64,000 nucleotides of DNA from Nymphaea colorata (Eukaryota > Streptophyta > Magnoliopsida > Nymphaeales > Nymphaeaceae): the NCBI RefSeq assembly GCF_008831285.2, contig NC_045139.1, positions 20,006,412-20,070,411 on the forward strand, written 5' to 3'. Positions 46,080 to 58,480 of this stretch are shown here, piece by piece (the stretch's first letter is position 1; every line of letters starts with the position of its first letter). The notes below the pieces were generated by a model, which was not told the DNA's origin, did not search any database, and saw only the letters and a program-made list of their open reading frames with translations. The position numbers and the translations under genes are program-made.

Positions 46080-46880
46080 ATTCAAAAGATATTAACACGA
46101 TAATAATTCAAACCCAAAAAAGTTTGTCTATTGAAATTATAATGTCATCTAGTTTTATATCATGTTAATTAGGAAATATAAAATCTTGTTTTATATAAGA
46201 GTTGAGAACGGCTGGCTGAAACACCGTGTCAAAATTCGTGCATCTAATGTACTTCTATTTCAGGATTTATCATGTCATTTAATTAGTTTTGTATTGGAGG
46301 TAAGAATGACTGACCTATACTCTCTTACAAACTAAATGTGATAGTGTTTGCAAGCAGGCCATAGATGTGATGACACTAGTACCACTGCTGTAACGAACCA
46401 CATGATTCTGGCTATCAAACCGACAACTTAGTTTTACATGTCTTAGTCATGCCATGAATTCTTTCAACCAAACAAAAAACTAAGTTGAAATTCATATATC
46501 TAATTTACTTTTGTTGCAGAATTTACCAAGTTATTTAATTAATTGAGAAATAAACAATATCTAGTTTTGCATCAGAGTCGAGCAAACGACGTAAACGATA
46601 TTAAAAACTCACTACAATAGCATCCACAAACTTATGATGGATGTGACGATACCGATACTGAAGCTCTAACAAATTACATGATTCTACCTATCAAACTAGC
46701 AACTAGGTAACTAGGTTCTACATGTCTTGGTATTATGCATGACATTTCTCCATCACACAAAATAATGAGTTGAAGTTCGTATGCCTAATCTACTTCTTTC
46801 TCCTAATCCATCATGCTATATAATTAATTGAGAAATACAATATCTAGTTTCCTATTAGAGTCTATCAAACTAGCAAGTAG
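46080..46880. repeat. diverged tandem array, about 3-4 units of 260-285 bp
   Basis: The anchor A(A/G)TTC(G/A)T(G/A)(C/T)(A/C)TCTAAT occurs at about 46232, 46487 and 46774. Each copy is followed by a CA(A/T)(G/C)(T/C)TAT(A/T)TAATTA segment and then AATATCTAGTTT, and preceded by ACATGATTCT(G/A)(G/C)CTATCAAAC and TACATGTCTT. A fourth, earlier partial unit begins near 46140. Identity by eye is about 65-75%. It does not encode protein. Confidence 0.7.
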
Positions 46881-47399
46881 AATGTACTTTTCCTTCTATA
46901 TCTTTCATGACATATAATTGACAAGCATAAAATGGTTGATATTATCATCTACACATACAATTGCCATAAGACAACAACAAATTTTATGATGCCATAAACA
47001 TTCTTAGTGCAGTCGAGTTGTTTATTGTCATGCACATAAAAATTCTTTCACTATTTTATTCATTTCATTAACCAGTATGCCATAAACATTCTTAACAACA
47101 TATGCATGGTTCATCTTGTCATTTAGTTAATCAATCTTCAAGTGTAGTTGGTCCTTCAACCTACACAACATCATCATTTTCTCCTCCAGCTCCTCCACCC
47201 TTTTGATGTGGCTTACAGGTTCATGAGATCTTTCCTTGTCCACTGTCTACATAAATAATTAACTGATAATGTTAGGTAAATTGACAATTGTACCCTCGTA
47301 ATTAACAGCTTGTATCAGTTAAGATAGAAGGTTGATGCCACATTAAGAAAGGACTATATAGAAACAACTAAAATTACTATAATGCTACTACAAACTAGA

Positions 47400-47800
47400 T
47401 CTATAATTGTCAATGTGTTCCAATCAACAAAAGGTTTCAAGAATGAGAGAAAGATCAACAGGAAACATACATACATACCATCTTTTCTTAGTTTTGAACT
47501 TGTTTGACTCTTTTATTCCTACACCTCCTTCTCCTTCCATTTCTTCTGCTCAAGCATCTTTGCTTCGGATGTCTCCACATCATCTCCCTAATGTCAAAAA
47601 AATTTAACCAAACCATTGAACTACTAGAGTTACTGATGTCACCATTAAGGCAGTAGTCTGACACTAGAACAATACATGTACTTATTATAATACTACTATG
47701 AGCAACATCTATAATTATTCTTGTGTTACAACCAACAGAAGATTTCAACAACGAAAAAATGATCAAATGGAAAACATTGATGCATACCATCTTCTACTTC
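47400..47800. repeat. direct duplication of about 308 bp
   Basis: TATAATTGTCAATGTGTTCC at 47403 matches TATAATTATTCTTGTGTTAC at 47711. Both run on into AACA(A/G)AAG(G/A)TTTCAA and then, about 70 bp later, ATACCATCTT. Divergence is substantial. Confidence 0.75.
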
Positions 47801-48400
47801 AAGCTTGTTTGACGTTTTTTCTTTTTTCCTTTTCCTTAAGATTCTCCTCCTCCTCCTTGGACATCTAGCCCTTGGATTTCTTACCTCGATTGTCTCCTTA
47901 TCATCCTAATCCTTTTCCTCATCAAAATGGAGCTTAAATTTATTTTGTGCCGCATGTCTTCTCTTCTCTTTCTTCCCTCTAATCACTTAATTTGCTTTTG
48001 TGTTTTCTAGTTGCTTCTCCCTCTCTTTGAATCTCCTTCTTTCATCTTTGATCTTCCTCTTTCTTTCTTTACTCTTCATTGTTTCCTCATCTAGTTTCCT
48101 TTTTGTTAATCAAGTTTCATTTTTCCTCTGTAGTTTCTTCCTCTTCCAGTTCCTAGAATAAGATCAACACAAGAAGTTGATGCATCCCCCATTCCCTACT
48201 GCATCATTGTCACAATTTTAGCATCGACTGGTTCTAATCCTTGTCCACAAAGGAAGTATTTCCTAAATGTCCTCAATGAATCAGTTGTTGACAAGTCTGA
48301 TAGTCTTGGTTTGGCTGCTACACCAACCACTATGTTGCTTAAATGTGGCAAGTCTAATAGTATCAGTATAATTGCTCTATCAATTGGTGTGTGACTCACA
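47490..48400 (-). pseudogene. degenerate Lys/Arg/Glu-rich coding-like segment
   Basis: On the - strand, 48399-48196 is open (LLDLPHLSNIVVGVAAKPRL, then RTFRKYFLCGQGLEPVDAKI) and continues, with several stops, into a strongly basic KERGRSKMKEGDSKRGR-like region down to about 47820. AAGATG followed by GTATG occurs twice (near 47480 and 47790) as if a small exon with its donor had been duplicated with the 308-bp repeat. The family is not recognised; it may be a transposon-borne gene. Confidence 0.35.
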
Positions 48401-49938
48401 TATGGTGAGTCTGCTCAGTATGATCACTTTATTAACCAATTATGCTACTTATAGTTACTGGTATGTATTCTTGGTATGCCTTGTCTAGGTGCATTCTATT
48501 ATGTTCTTCGGCCATCGCTATTGTTGTTGTTATATTGCAGGCCTCTCTATAAGGCTTCCTTTTGCTGAAGATTTGTTCGACTGTGCTACACTCTCCTAGT
48601 ACTTTGAAACCTCACCCGCCGATGTTTTACATGTGCATTTTGGTGGCCACAATCTAATTGTACTGCTACTAACTAGGAGATGATGCTATTTTCACATGGG
48701 CAGAGAGCTAAGCATCAACTCCTTAGTGATGATGTGCTCATCTTCATCCATCTTCTTTTAATGTGGGACTGACCTTTGCATCACATTTCCCAACATTAAA
48801 CCCTCCAATAAACAAGCGGCCATTCACAGTTCTCTTTGTTTTGTTTTGCCTCTGTCACTATCTTCACCAACTCCGTATTTGCTACCTCTATCTTTGTCTT
48901 TTTTATCTTATCAACCTCTTGTTTGTTCCCCATTATTTCAATCAATGCAACTTACTTCCCCATTCTAATGCACATAAATTTCTTTGTTTCTTCCCAACAT
49001 TGAGGTAATTAATCTAATTGTTTTAATAATAATAATAATAGAACCCTAAAACACGAGTAAAACAAGAAGCAGTAGGCAAATCTCCACCACCTTAGTGACA
49101 AAGGCTACATTTCACACAGCGCCCAACTTCTTAAGTTCCTTTTCAACATGTGAATGGTAAAACTTTTCTTGCAAAATTAATACATCTCAGCACCAGGGGC
49201 GTTGATGCCCAATGATATGTGGAACAAGGAGGATCAGTTTGAAATCAGACCTGCTCGGCAACATAATGGGATGTGTGGCACACACGGTAGATAGTCGACA
49301 ACCGAACATCCATGGACTTCGAACATTAAACCTGCTGCATCTGCTAGTTCATTTGATTTTCCTATCTTAGCTAACCAGTAAAGCCCATCTGATGTAGATA
49401 GTCAAACCTTTCATGACCTAAAATGAGTCAAATAACGTAAACAAAACTATGCAAAATTTTAAAGAAACAATCTTTTTATGGGCCTCTAGATGACATCCAT
49501 AAACTAGGTTTTGAATGCGAACCTGGTTTTGCCTTCAAAACTAAGTTTTTGGATACCACCAAAACTGGGTTTAAATAAAACACAGTTTAACAAAGCTTAG
49601 TTTTGTAAAACGAGAGAGAAAAGAAGCCCCAACCCCACAAGTTATTCATAAAAGCCAAGTTTTGAGTGTATCATTCCAACAAATAAACCAAGTTGTCAAA
49701 GTTCATTTAAAAACTAGATTTTCACAAAACCATATTTTCATGAAATTGGTTAGACGAAATTGGTTAGACGAAGATGTGATCAAAAACCCCTGACTTTTTC
49801 TTTAATGCCATGTAATAAATAGTGTAAAACATTCATGTTAAGTGTTATTTAATTAATAGTTTTGCTACAGCTCATGCTTAACATGACAATCATGAACCAC
49901 TTCGCAAGTAAAGGTGAGATTGCATAAATGCTTAGTAC
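48401..49938. other. 1.5-kb stretch with no supportable gene
   Basis: There are only short frames. A (AAT)n-type run lies at 49024-49040, and AAACTAAGTTTT / AAACCAAGTTTT motifs recur at 49500-49740 (at least six times), suggestive of another subterminal repeat region. Confidence 0.4.
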
Positions 49939-50173
49939 GAATGCTGGGCGTCGGGCCGGCCCGATATGGGCCGGGAAAATCCCGGCCCGGGTCAGCCCGG
50001 TCCAGTCTGTTTAGGCCCGGTAAGTTAAAAATATATATATATATATTTTTAATTTTTTTGTTTTAATAATATTTTTTTATTCTTAATAAATATATTTTAT
50101 ATTAAAAAATATTATTTTATAATTAAAAAAATATTTTTTTAATTAAGCCGGCCCGGTCCGATACCCACCCTTA
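49939..50173. mobile_element. 235-bp hAT-type MITE upstream of the acyltransferase gene
   Basis: Flanks CTTAGTAC (49931-49938) and CTAAGTAC (50174-50181) match at 7 of 8 bases, an 8-bp hAT-type duplication. The left end has GGGCGTCGGGCCGGCCCG; the right, read on the - strand, TAAGGGTGGGTATCGGACCG then GGCCGGC. The GC-rich ends surround an extremely AT-rich core (50030-50145). Confidence 0.65.
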
Positions 50174-50366
50174 CTAAGTACCAAACACTGTTCATAATAC
50201 CAAGCTCAAATTCAATGAGCCACTAGTTGGCATACAAAACACCCATTCTTTCAAATTGTCAAGAGAAAGTTTTTTTTTTTGTAATATGTATATATATATA
50301 TATAATTTTAAAATATGAACGGAAATGTGGTAGTTACGGCAGTAGGAAAGATCCAGCCCAGTCATC

Positions 50367-50377
50367 TTTATATAAAG
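50367..50377 (+). promoter_or_regulatory. candidate TATA box for the acyltransferase gene
   Basis: TTTATATAAAG lies about 700 bp before the start codon and is followed within 30-100 bp by a purine-rich leader. If it is used, the 5' leader would be about 660 nt and contain upstream ATGs, for example 50475 and 50527. A TATA-less start inside the CT-rich region at 50870-50950 is an alternative. Confidence 0.35.
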
Positions 50378-50399
50378 ATGGAGAAGGCTTATAGAAACA

Positions 50400-51070
50400 G
50401 CAGTATCAACGGGGGAACAAGGGGTGTTTCCGTCAGTTGGTTCCGGGAAAGAATAAACATTAAAATAAAGAAAAATGGAAAGCAACAATGATAACGGGGA
50501 ACAGAGAGGGGCAATATCGCCAGTAAATGGTTTCCTTTTTCATGCAGCGCTTGGTTGGGGAGAGGAAGGACTGGAGGGGTGTCGCTATGAACCGTTGGGA
50601 GAGGGAGGGAGGCACGCAGACTGCCTCAGCTACTTTTCTCATGCTTTCTTCCGCCATCACCCTATTCATGGTCCTCAGATGCACCTTAAATATGTCCAAC
50701 CCACCCTCTGCGGAGCGATAGTCGGAGATCCCCAGCTAGGCACGCCCCGTCACCTTCTCCTCAAGAAAGGCAAGATCACGGCGACTTCTCCGGCGGATCC
50801 CAGACGGTCTCCGTCCCTGCGAAGCCCCGCAGCGACACCCCCATCCACCATCTGACCGGAAAGATCTTGCCTCTCTCTGTCTCTGTGTTTTCAGTCTTCC
50901 GGTCTTTCTTCCGCTTTTCTTTCTTGCCTTCATCGTCTCAAGGGGTTTCCTTTCATTTCTTTCGCGGAGCGCTTTTGTTCCGACAGGGAATGCAGAGGCG
51001 TCCTTCGTGAACTTCCGGTCTCCTGTTGGCCGGGGAATTGTCTGCTTCTCTGCTTTTTGGACGGGTCGAC
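50400..51070 (+). other. probable 5' leader and core promoter of the acyltransferase gene
   Basis: The sequence is more GC-rich than its upstream flank, with a TCTCTCTGTCTCTGTG run at about 50873-50888 and several overlapping frames on both strands. Those frames have no domain and overlap each other, so I take them as leader sequence. One of them (50475-50855, 126 codons) would be an upstream ORF if transcription starts near 50400. Confidence 0.45.
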
Positions 51071-54000
51071 ATGTACATGAATCCGCCCGGCCAACTCTCT
51101 GATTCGAATCGAAGGATCATTGATCCGAGTGTTGGGCCATCCAAGCGTGTCTACCAAGTCTGGAAAGGAAACAATGTATGCTTCTTCTTTTTTTTTCAAG
51201 TCTCAAGCGAATTTGATCCGGTTCGCTGTATCCTCTTTTGAAAGATCTACGTCTCTCCTTGATTCTTTCTCCTATCACTGTGAAAGTTTCAGATTTTCGT
51301 TGAGATTTTCTGCATCTTTCGGCGACAATGAATTGAAAAGCCTTAGTTTTCGTGTATTACGGTTATTGTGATATGAATCCTGAAATGCACTTATCAGCGC
51401 TATGCTACCCTACAGAACCGTCTCTCTTCAAAGGAAAATTTAGCTGTTTCTTCGATGGACTATTTGCTGCCTAAATAGTTTATTCGCAAAGGTGAATAAA
51501 GTATTGGTTTTCGTGTTGTTTCTTGCTATGTGAATTGATGCGAATGTGGGAACATTTTGGTCCTTATTTGAATCCTTCATGCTTTTGTTTCATCCCCGTC
51601 CAGTTAAGAGTTGAATCTCCGCGAAATTGCTCCTTGTATTTTGGGATAAATTCATTCAATAGCTCAAATGGGTCTGCAGTACTCAGAATGTCTGGCCCTA
51701 AGAGCTGGACACAGAAAATTCAAAAGAGGAGCTCCTTGGAAATTAGTTGCTTTTAGTTGTGTATTTGTTTGGAAACATGGTTATGTGATAGAAGGTGAAA
51801 GCATTCTAGGTCCCGGACTTTGCCATTTTTTTTGTCTGTTTCTCTGCTATTTATGTCTGGAATGATGCTCATTCGATGCCTCTGGCCTCAAAGACAATAA
51901 ATGCTTTTATTTCAAGCGTTATTCATATTTCTCCATTCAAGGCTCTTCATAGGCTGTCCTTCACAACAGTTGATGTTCAATATATTTATTTGCATGACAA
52001 GCCCTGGACGGATGGCCAACAGCTTGGTTGAAGGGAGAAAACGATTACATGCCTATCCGAACCTGTCTTTATATGCCTTTGAGAGGCTCGGAGTAGTGCT
52101 GACGAAACAAATTTTGACTTTTCCCTGACCTTCGGAGAGTACCTTAAAGTGACGGGTTCAGAATGTGAAACTTGTCGTTTTCCTATCTCCATGAAACTCT
52201 ACTTTCTTGGCAGCTTGTCCTTTTATTTTCCTTTCCTTTGATCTTCCCCCTTTTTTTCTAAAGAATTGCTGCATCCATAGCAAGTTTCGGCATATCACTA
52301 TTATTACAGGAACTTCATGTGCAGTTTTAAGGGGTACATGTTAACTTGCGAGGTAATGTTTTGCAGTAACATTCCGGGTTTTGAATTGATGATCAAGTAT
52401 GTGTAGAAGTTTTCTCTAAAGCTATTATGGAAAATTGGACCTGCTGCACTTTTAAATATGTCTGCATAAGCATTAGGTCAAATGCGTGCGTAATGCGTTC
52501 TTATTTTGTTGGATTGAGAAGTTCTTGCCAGATAAAATATCTACAGTCATGGAGTATGGCTACCATACTTGCAATCTATTCTGCTTGTACCAGTCATTTT
52601 AAATCAGGCACCTTTCTTGAGTTGCTATTTCCTTTTTCCCACAGTTTGTAGAAGGCTATTGACATTCATTTTATTAAATTTTCTTCTGAGTTAATACTTG
52701 TTTCCAATTCTCTTTGTTATCCATTTTTTCCTCCCATATAAGTAAGTACTCTTTCTCACACTTGTACCATAAATTTTGCAGAGGTTCTTCCTTGGGGGCA
52801 GATTGATATTTGGTCCAGATGCGAGGTCATTGGTGTTAACAATATTCCTTATTGTTGTTCCAGTTATCCTATTTGGTGCATTCGTATGTAAAGATCTAGT
52901 ATCCGAGCTTCATGGTGTTGGGGATCTTATATTAACTATTGCTGTTATCTATACAGTATTTGTAAGTTCTGTTCTTTTTCTTTTGTTGTGTCTTGCAATT
53001 GCTTCCTGTTTTCATTTACTTGGTCTGATGTTATATTTTCAGTAATAATTTATGGCATACTTTGTGGTCCTGCATACGCCCTTATCCAAAACACATGAAT
53101 AAATTCAATAAACTCAACAAGTAAAATAAATGAATCGATTTAATATCATATCTGTCCGCTCAATAAATAGTCAACATGATGACTACTATTTACTGGCTAA
53201 ATGATACAAGCCATGCATTATCATGCTGGTCCTTTGGCCAAGGGTTTTTTCTTATTCGTGGATCTATTTGCAATATCGTTGACTGTATCCTTCACTGAAA
53301 GTATTTTTGTTTTTCCTATTTTGTGAACTATTTCATCTGACATGGATTGGTTGTCATTTCATTGGACATTCCATTAGATCTAACTTAAGCTATTCTTTCT
53401 TTTCTTCCTTGTGAAGGAACAAGACAGAAGTTTATGTGTATTATCACGTAAGGCACCTATTATTGAGATAAGTTTGACTACTTATAAAGCAGAGGAGTTC
53501 CAAAACGTACTTGTTGAAGGATGCTATAACTGCTTTTTCTTTCCCTTTTTTTTCTTTTTTTTTTAAGGGGGGGGGTTTCTTGAATGTGAATTATTATATT
53601 TCACTAATATTTGGAAGAACGCTTGTGATGTTTTTGGTTGATTTAAAATCAAATCTTGCTAGTCCCTTTTATTACAATGGTTGTTTCAAGTTTGGCGCTA
53701 CCTGTTTTCTATGAAATATAGAGGTATGCTTGTTTCTTATGGTACACTTGGGTCTTATCCTAGGTAATTGTTTTACTTTTGCTCACATCTGGAAGAGATC
53801 CAGGGATAATTCCCCGTAATGCACATCCACCTGAACCTGAAGATGATGGCGACTCATTGAACTTGCCTACAGAATGGGCAGTTGGTCAGGGTTCAATGCC
53901 AACCTTGCCTCCTACAAAGGATGTAACCATCAATGGATTTGTAGTTAAAGTGAAGTACTGTCATACATGCATGCTATATCGCCCTCCAAGATGTTCCCAC

Positions 54001-55065
54001 TGTTCAATTTGCAACAATTGTGTTGAGCGTTTTGATCATCACTGTCCCTGGGTTGGACAATGTATTGGACTGGTATACTTTCTCCTTGAATCTGCCTTAT
54101 CTCTTTGGTCTATAATTTCTTTGAAGCTGTTGGCAATTTTCACCTGATATCTTTGAGAATAAATTATGTATGTTGGTCTTCTTTGTTTTTATTTACTTGT
54201 TCGACCCTCTGAAAGCAGTACTATTCCTGCATCGTTTCACCTGCTTTTGTTTGTTTTCGAAATTTTGTTTGGATTCCTCACAAAGTTATTACTTGTAAAT
54301 GGAAATCACAGAGGAACTATCGATTTTTCTTCATGTTTGTCTGCTCGACTACACTCTTGTGTATATACGTCTTTGCCTTCTGCTGGGTGAATATCACGCA
54401 GATAATGAGGATATCAGATTGCAGTATATGGAAAGCATTCGCAAAATCACCTGTATCTGGTGTTCTCATCATTTACACATTTATAGCAGTATGGTTTGTT
54501 GGAGGTCTGACGGCATTCCATTTCTATTTGATTTCCACTAACCAGGTTGTCTTTCTTACCTTTTAGTGTGAGCTGTCATCTATTTTGGAAATGAATATGC
54601 TTCTAAACTTTTGAGTTCTTACAGACTACTTACGAGAACTTCCGCTATCGGTATGATGGAAAAATGAATCCTCATAACAGGGGATTTGTACAGAACTTCG
54701 AAGAGATCTTTTTCACTAAGATGCCTCCTTCCAAGAACAACTTCTGTGCAAAAGTGAAGGAAGAGTCTGCAAACTACACTGCTTCGCTGGGTATGGGCCA
54801 TGTTTTGAGCCCAGAGATGGCAAAAACAAATTTGGATATTGAAATGGGCGGGAAAAGGCAAACTGTGGATGAGGAAGAGCTTGCGGACATACAAAGCCAG
54901 ATGGAGACTGCAGGACGGCTAGACAGATGCAGTACTGACCCACCGCATCCGAGCCGGGCCAATAAGCCTGACTGGGAGATCACTCCAGATGTGCAAGCAT
55001 TGGCTACGGAGTTGGGTACAGGAGCTGGCACTACTGAGAGAGAAAAGGTTGATGTGAATCAGTAG
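51071..55065 (+). CDS. DHHC-type protein S-acyltransferase (palmitoyltransferase), five exons
   Basis: Exons: 51071-51175, 52782-52961, 53764-54072, 54312-54545 and 54625-55065. All introns are GT-AG and the joined frame is open for 422 residues. The start [14 protein letters not shown] is the family's usual short N-terminus, followed by VYQVWKGNN. Transmembrane helices lie at about 51-70, 84-104, 204-224 and 249-273. DPG is at 107-109. The cysteine-rich domain is at about 160-197, starting [17 protein letters not shown], with catalytic DHHC at 186-189 (Cys189). TTYE at 277-280 follows the last helix. Enzymes of this family transfer palmitate from acyl-CoA to cysteines of membrane proteins in endomembranes or the plasma membrane; the DHHC cysteine forms the acyl-enzyme. 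The arrangement matches the Arabidopsis PAT05-PAT09 group. All key residues are intact, and the length is normal (about 410-450 in that group). Confidence 0.93.
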
Positions 55066-55320
55066 AATGCCGCATGTTTTGATGTGGTTTATCACTTGCT
55101 AAATTGATCGATGGCTTGTGGTTAAACTAAACTTGTCAATTCTCGTCCAATGTTTTGAGCGAGAGATCATTTTGGGATGAGGCGGAGAATCTAGTCGGAT
55201 CATTACCCTGCAGCTTTTGTTTCGTGAGGAGGGGTTTCAAGTGGCATATCTTGTACACACTGATTGGTTTTTGAATTCTATAATCTGTAAAGATGTTGGG
55301 AAAATTCAAGGTGTGACGCT
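55066..55320 (+). other. probable 3' UTR of the acyltransferase gene
   Basis: A T-rich stretch follows the TAG at 55063-55065. No canonical AATAAA is evident in the first 250 bp, so the poly(A) site is uncertain. 55320-56590 has no supportable gene. Confidence 0.4.
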
Positions 55321-56594
55321 TTGTTTTCTTGTGGTGGATGCAAGTTGTGCAATGAAGGGAAAGGGGGAATAGCAGAGGCTTTTCCTTTTGCCCTGCCTTT
55401 TTCTTTTTAGTTCTGGTTAGCGTTGGCCGGTGGCTTAGACGAGCAACTTTTCATCTGCACGGTTTTCCTGTTATTGGTCTATTTGCAGCAGAAGCACTGA
55501 TACCATGGTACAAAAATTAAACATTTCAAAAAAAAAAAAAATCGGTTGTATTATGAGATCTATGCGATTGGAAGTAATGAAAGAAAATATAATAATTTCA
55601 AAAGAAAACCATTTTTATATGACAACCGAAGCATTTTTTCTGATGAAAACAGATGATGTCCCTTACGTTATTCATGGTCCTGTCGTTGTCTATACAAATC
55701 GTCAGATAGTTTGTCGACCTTTTGGTTTTGTCTTCACAAATTTTTCGAAATAGCATGGGTCTAGTGCAGATTTTCTGAAAAGCAAGGTTAAACCATGTTT
55801 AGGAAATTGGTACAACACAAATCGGACCAGCCTTTGTACAGTCTTTAACACACACACATATACTCCATAACATGTCAAGTCGTCAGCATGAACCTTCATT
55901 AGTTTAGACCCACAAGGATAAAATTAAATTTTTACATCACCAAGGTTAATCAAATTTTAAAAGTAGTTGGTTAAATGAAAAAAGCTTCAAATTTGAATAC
56001 CTTTATTGTCATATCACCAAAAGTTGAATGAGTGAATGGGGCCAACTGACAGGAGATGAGATCACTTGCCTACTTCATCTCAAAGGCAATAGAGGGGCTG
56101 ATCCCTTCCCCTCTATCCTCTCCGCCTGCGGAGAAAGCAATGACACAATTGTGAACTCTGGAGGGTCACCAAGGAGAAAACAATGATAGGAAAAACTGTT
56201 ACTTTAATAAAAAGCTACTCTTTCCTATTGAAATCTCTCCATTTTTTTTTTAGAGATTGAAAATAAAGGGGGCTTTTCTTTCCTTTCATTTTCATCCCCT
56301 CCTTTTCATTTATTCCCAGTACCCAAACACAAGGTTTCATGATCATTTCCTTTCCCCTCCATCAAAACACTTCACTTGCATTTTTTTCCTTTCTTTTTGT
56401 TTCCATCTATGTATGAGTGAAACACCAGAAACTAGACAACCCAAAATCCAAACCTGATCCTAAACTTAATTGTGATTGTGAGACAATCCAAATTCCAAAC
56501 CTAGAAACAGAAATCCAAATCAAAGGAAGGAACTAAACCAAAGGCAGAATCCTATTAGATTTCATGTACTCGACCTGAGTAACTCTTCCGCTTC

Positions 56595-56939
56595 TTACAT
56601 GAGCTTACCTGCATCATTCTCTCCAGGTTTGCAAGGACTCAGTTTCAACAATTCTAAGCCCTTATATGTACTAGAGATGGGTATCATAAGTCCACAAATC
56701 TTGCTCTCATCTATAATCAGTTCATCCAGTTCTTGTCCATTGGGGATTGACTGGTCCATCTCATCTTTGATGACCTTGTCTAATGCACCATACTTGGCAA
56801 CTGTGGGACATTGAGAAACAATGTATCCCATGCCTCTACACATGAAGCGACATGATCCATCTCTCTTTTCTTGAAGCATATATTCTATGCAAGCTAGTTT
56901 TATCATCAAGCAACAGGCCAACACCTCCTTAGTATCCAT
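56595..56939 (-). pseudogene. retroelement-like frame with a degenerate zinc knuckle
   Basis: The - strand frame begins MDTKEVLACCLMIKLACIEY and contains CRFMCRGMGYIVSQCP, which resembles a gag CCHC knuckle (C-X2-C-X4-H-X4-C) with spacing off by one and Tyr in place of His. The following acidic stretch (DEMDQSIPNGQELDELIIDE) has no match I know. It may be a gag relic, but the evidence is only this motif. Confidence 0.3.
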
Positions 56940-57070
56940 GTCCTTGCCTTAGGCTTTGGAGCAATATGTCTCTCCAACTTTGTGAGAATCACAGTTGTGC
57001 TCCTGTCTCTCCTTGATGTGCAACATAAAGATAGTTGCTTGATGAACTTAGAGAATTTAGCTCAACTAGA

Positions 57071-58480
57071 GGTTAGAAGGCTAGATCAACTTAGAGAATT
57101 GTGTCCAGAAAAAAATTAAGCAAAAATACAAGGTTCTACAGTGCCATTCAAGTGGACGAGGATTTTTATGCTACAAATGTCTTTTGGTCGAACTCGAAGT
57201 CAATGGTTGATTATGAATGTTTCAGCAATGTTCTCATTTTTTGGCACAACTGTGAAGGCCAATACTTACAATTGGCATTTTGCTCAGTTTGTAGGGGTGA
57301 ACCATCAGTTCTAAAAGTTACATTTTAGGAGGTGCATTATGGTTCAGTCAAACCATTGAGACATTTGAGTGGTTGTTCAAGTTATTCATTGAGGTTATGA
57401 ATGGAAAGTACTTTATAGTTGTACTTACAGATGGTAATAGTGCAATAGTATAGTAGTTGCAGTATCCTTCGTATGGCTAGAGGCGTATCATCGATCTCAT
57501 GTGGCATATATTTCAAGATACAGCAAAGAACATAAGGCACACACTGAATCAAAAGACTGGCTTTGAGGAGAGTTTTGCAAAATGTGTCCTTAAGTGCACA
57601 GATGGAATGATTCAAGTATATGGCCTAAAAGAAAGTATGAGGCTTTGAAAGGTGTATAGGGACAAAGAAAAATGTGTGTTAGCTTATGGAAGATAATACT
57701 TCTATGCAGGAATGATAAGCACATAAAGAGTTGAGAGCATACATGCCCCACTAAGAAGGAGAGTGTACTCTTGCTTACATATCGATTCATGACACATTAT
57801 GACACATTTGTGGATGGTGTTAGGGACTGTGAGCTCGAAGAAAATGTGAAAGCATTCATATCACGGTCTCAAACTATGAGTATGAATATCTTGGTCCAAG
57901 TGGCAGCAATGTACACACAAAACTACATTTGAATAGTTTAAGAGGAGATTCAAGTGGCTAAATAGAACATAGAATTACATGTGTATCAATCAAGTGGCTG
58001 TATGTACCATGTAATGCGTCAAGGAGGAGATTCCACTATTATCAATGATATGTATGTGACCTACTATGTTGAAACTAGTGTTGTTGAATGTTCTTATAAG
58101 AAATGAATTTACATGTATTTTATCTTGTCATGCTTTGAAGACACTTAGTCGGAAGAATAATAAAAAACTTAAAAAGATATATCATGGAAAGATGGACAAA
58201 AAATGCAAAGTTGGAGATATTGAGGAGAAGACTCAAAATTCCTTATGATGATGGTCTTAAGTGTTGCATTGCATCACACTACTAGTTTCGATGCAGAATA
58301 CTCACGTATGTTGTGGATCTCACAATAAGAAACAATCAGGCTTATCAATGCCTGAGGTAGTTTGCAAACAAAGCTTTAGAGAACATGTAGATACTATTCT
58401 ATAATAGCGATGCAGCTAAAAGAAATCAGTCTAAAAAAACAATTCCTACCAACCTAGACCCCTTGGAGAAGAGAAGGCAG
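57071..58480 (+). pseudogene. FAR1/MULE transposase, catalytic and SWIM regions, decayed
   Basis: FYSAIQVDEDFYATNVFWSN and SKSMVDYECFSNVLIF (57126-57250) open the MULE transposase domain. After a stop, GGALWFSQTIETFEWLFKLF and VLTDGNSAI (57330-57450) give the conserved TFEWLF and T-D-x-x-x-A motifs with a catalytic-type Asp. MWHIFQDTAKNIR (about 57500) is the H-x-x-C-x-W-H-[IL] helix. TYYVETSVVEC...CILSCHALKTL (58060-58145) is the SWIM zinc finger, followed by KKCKVGDI. At least five stops or shifts interrupt it. The DNA-binding domain that should precede it is missing. Most likely it is a dead MULE, not a domesticated FRS gene. Confidence 0.88.

Noticed and set aside
50475-50855. 126-codon frame before the acyltransferase gene
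   Set aside because: It overlaps other frames and has no domain; treated as leader with a possible upstream ORF, not as a gene.
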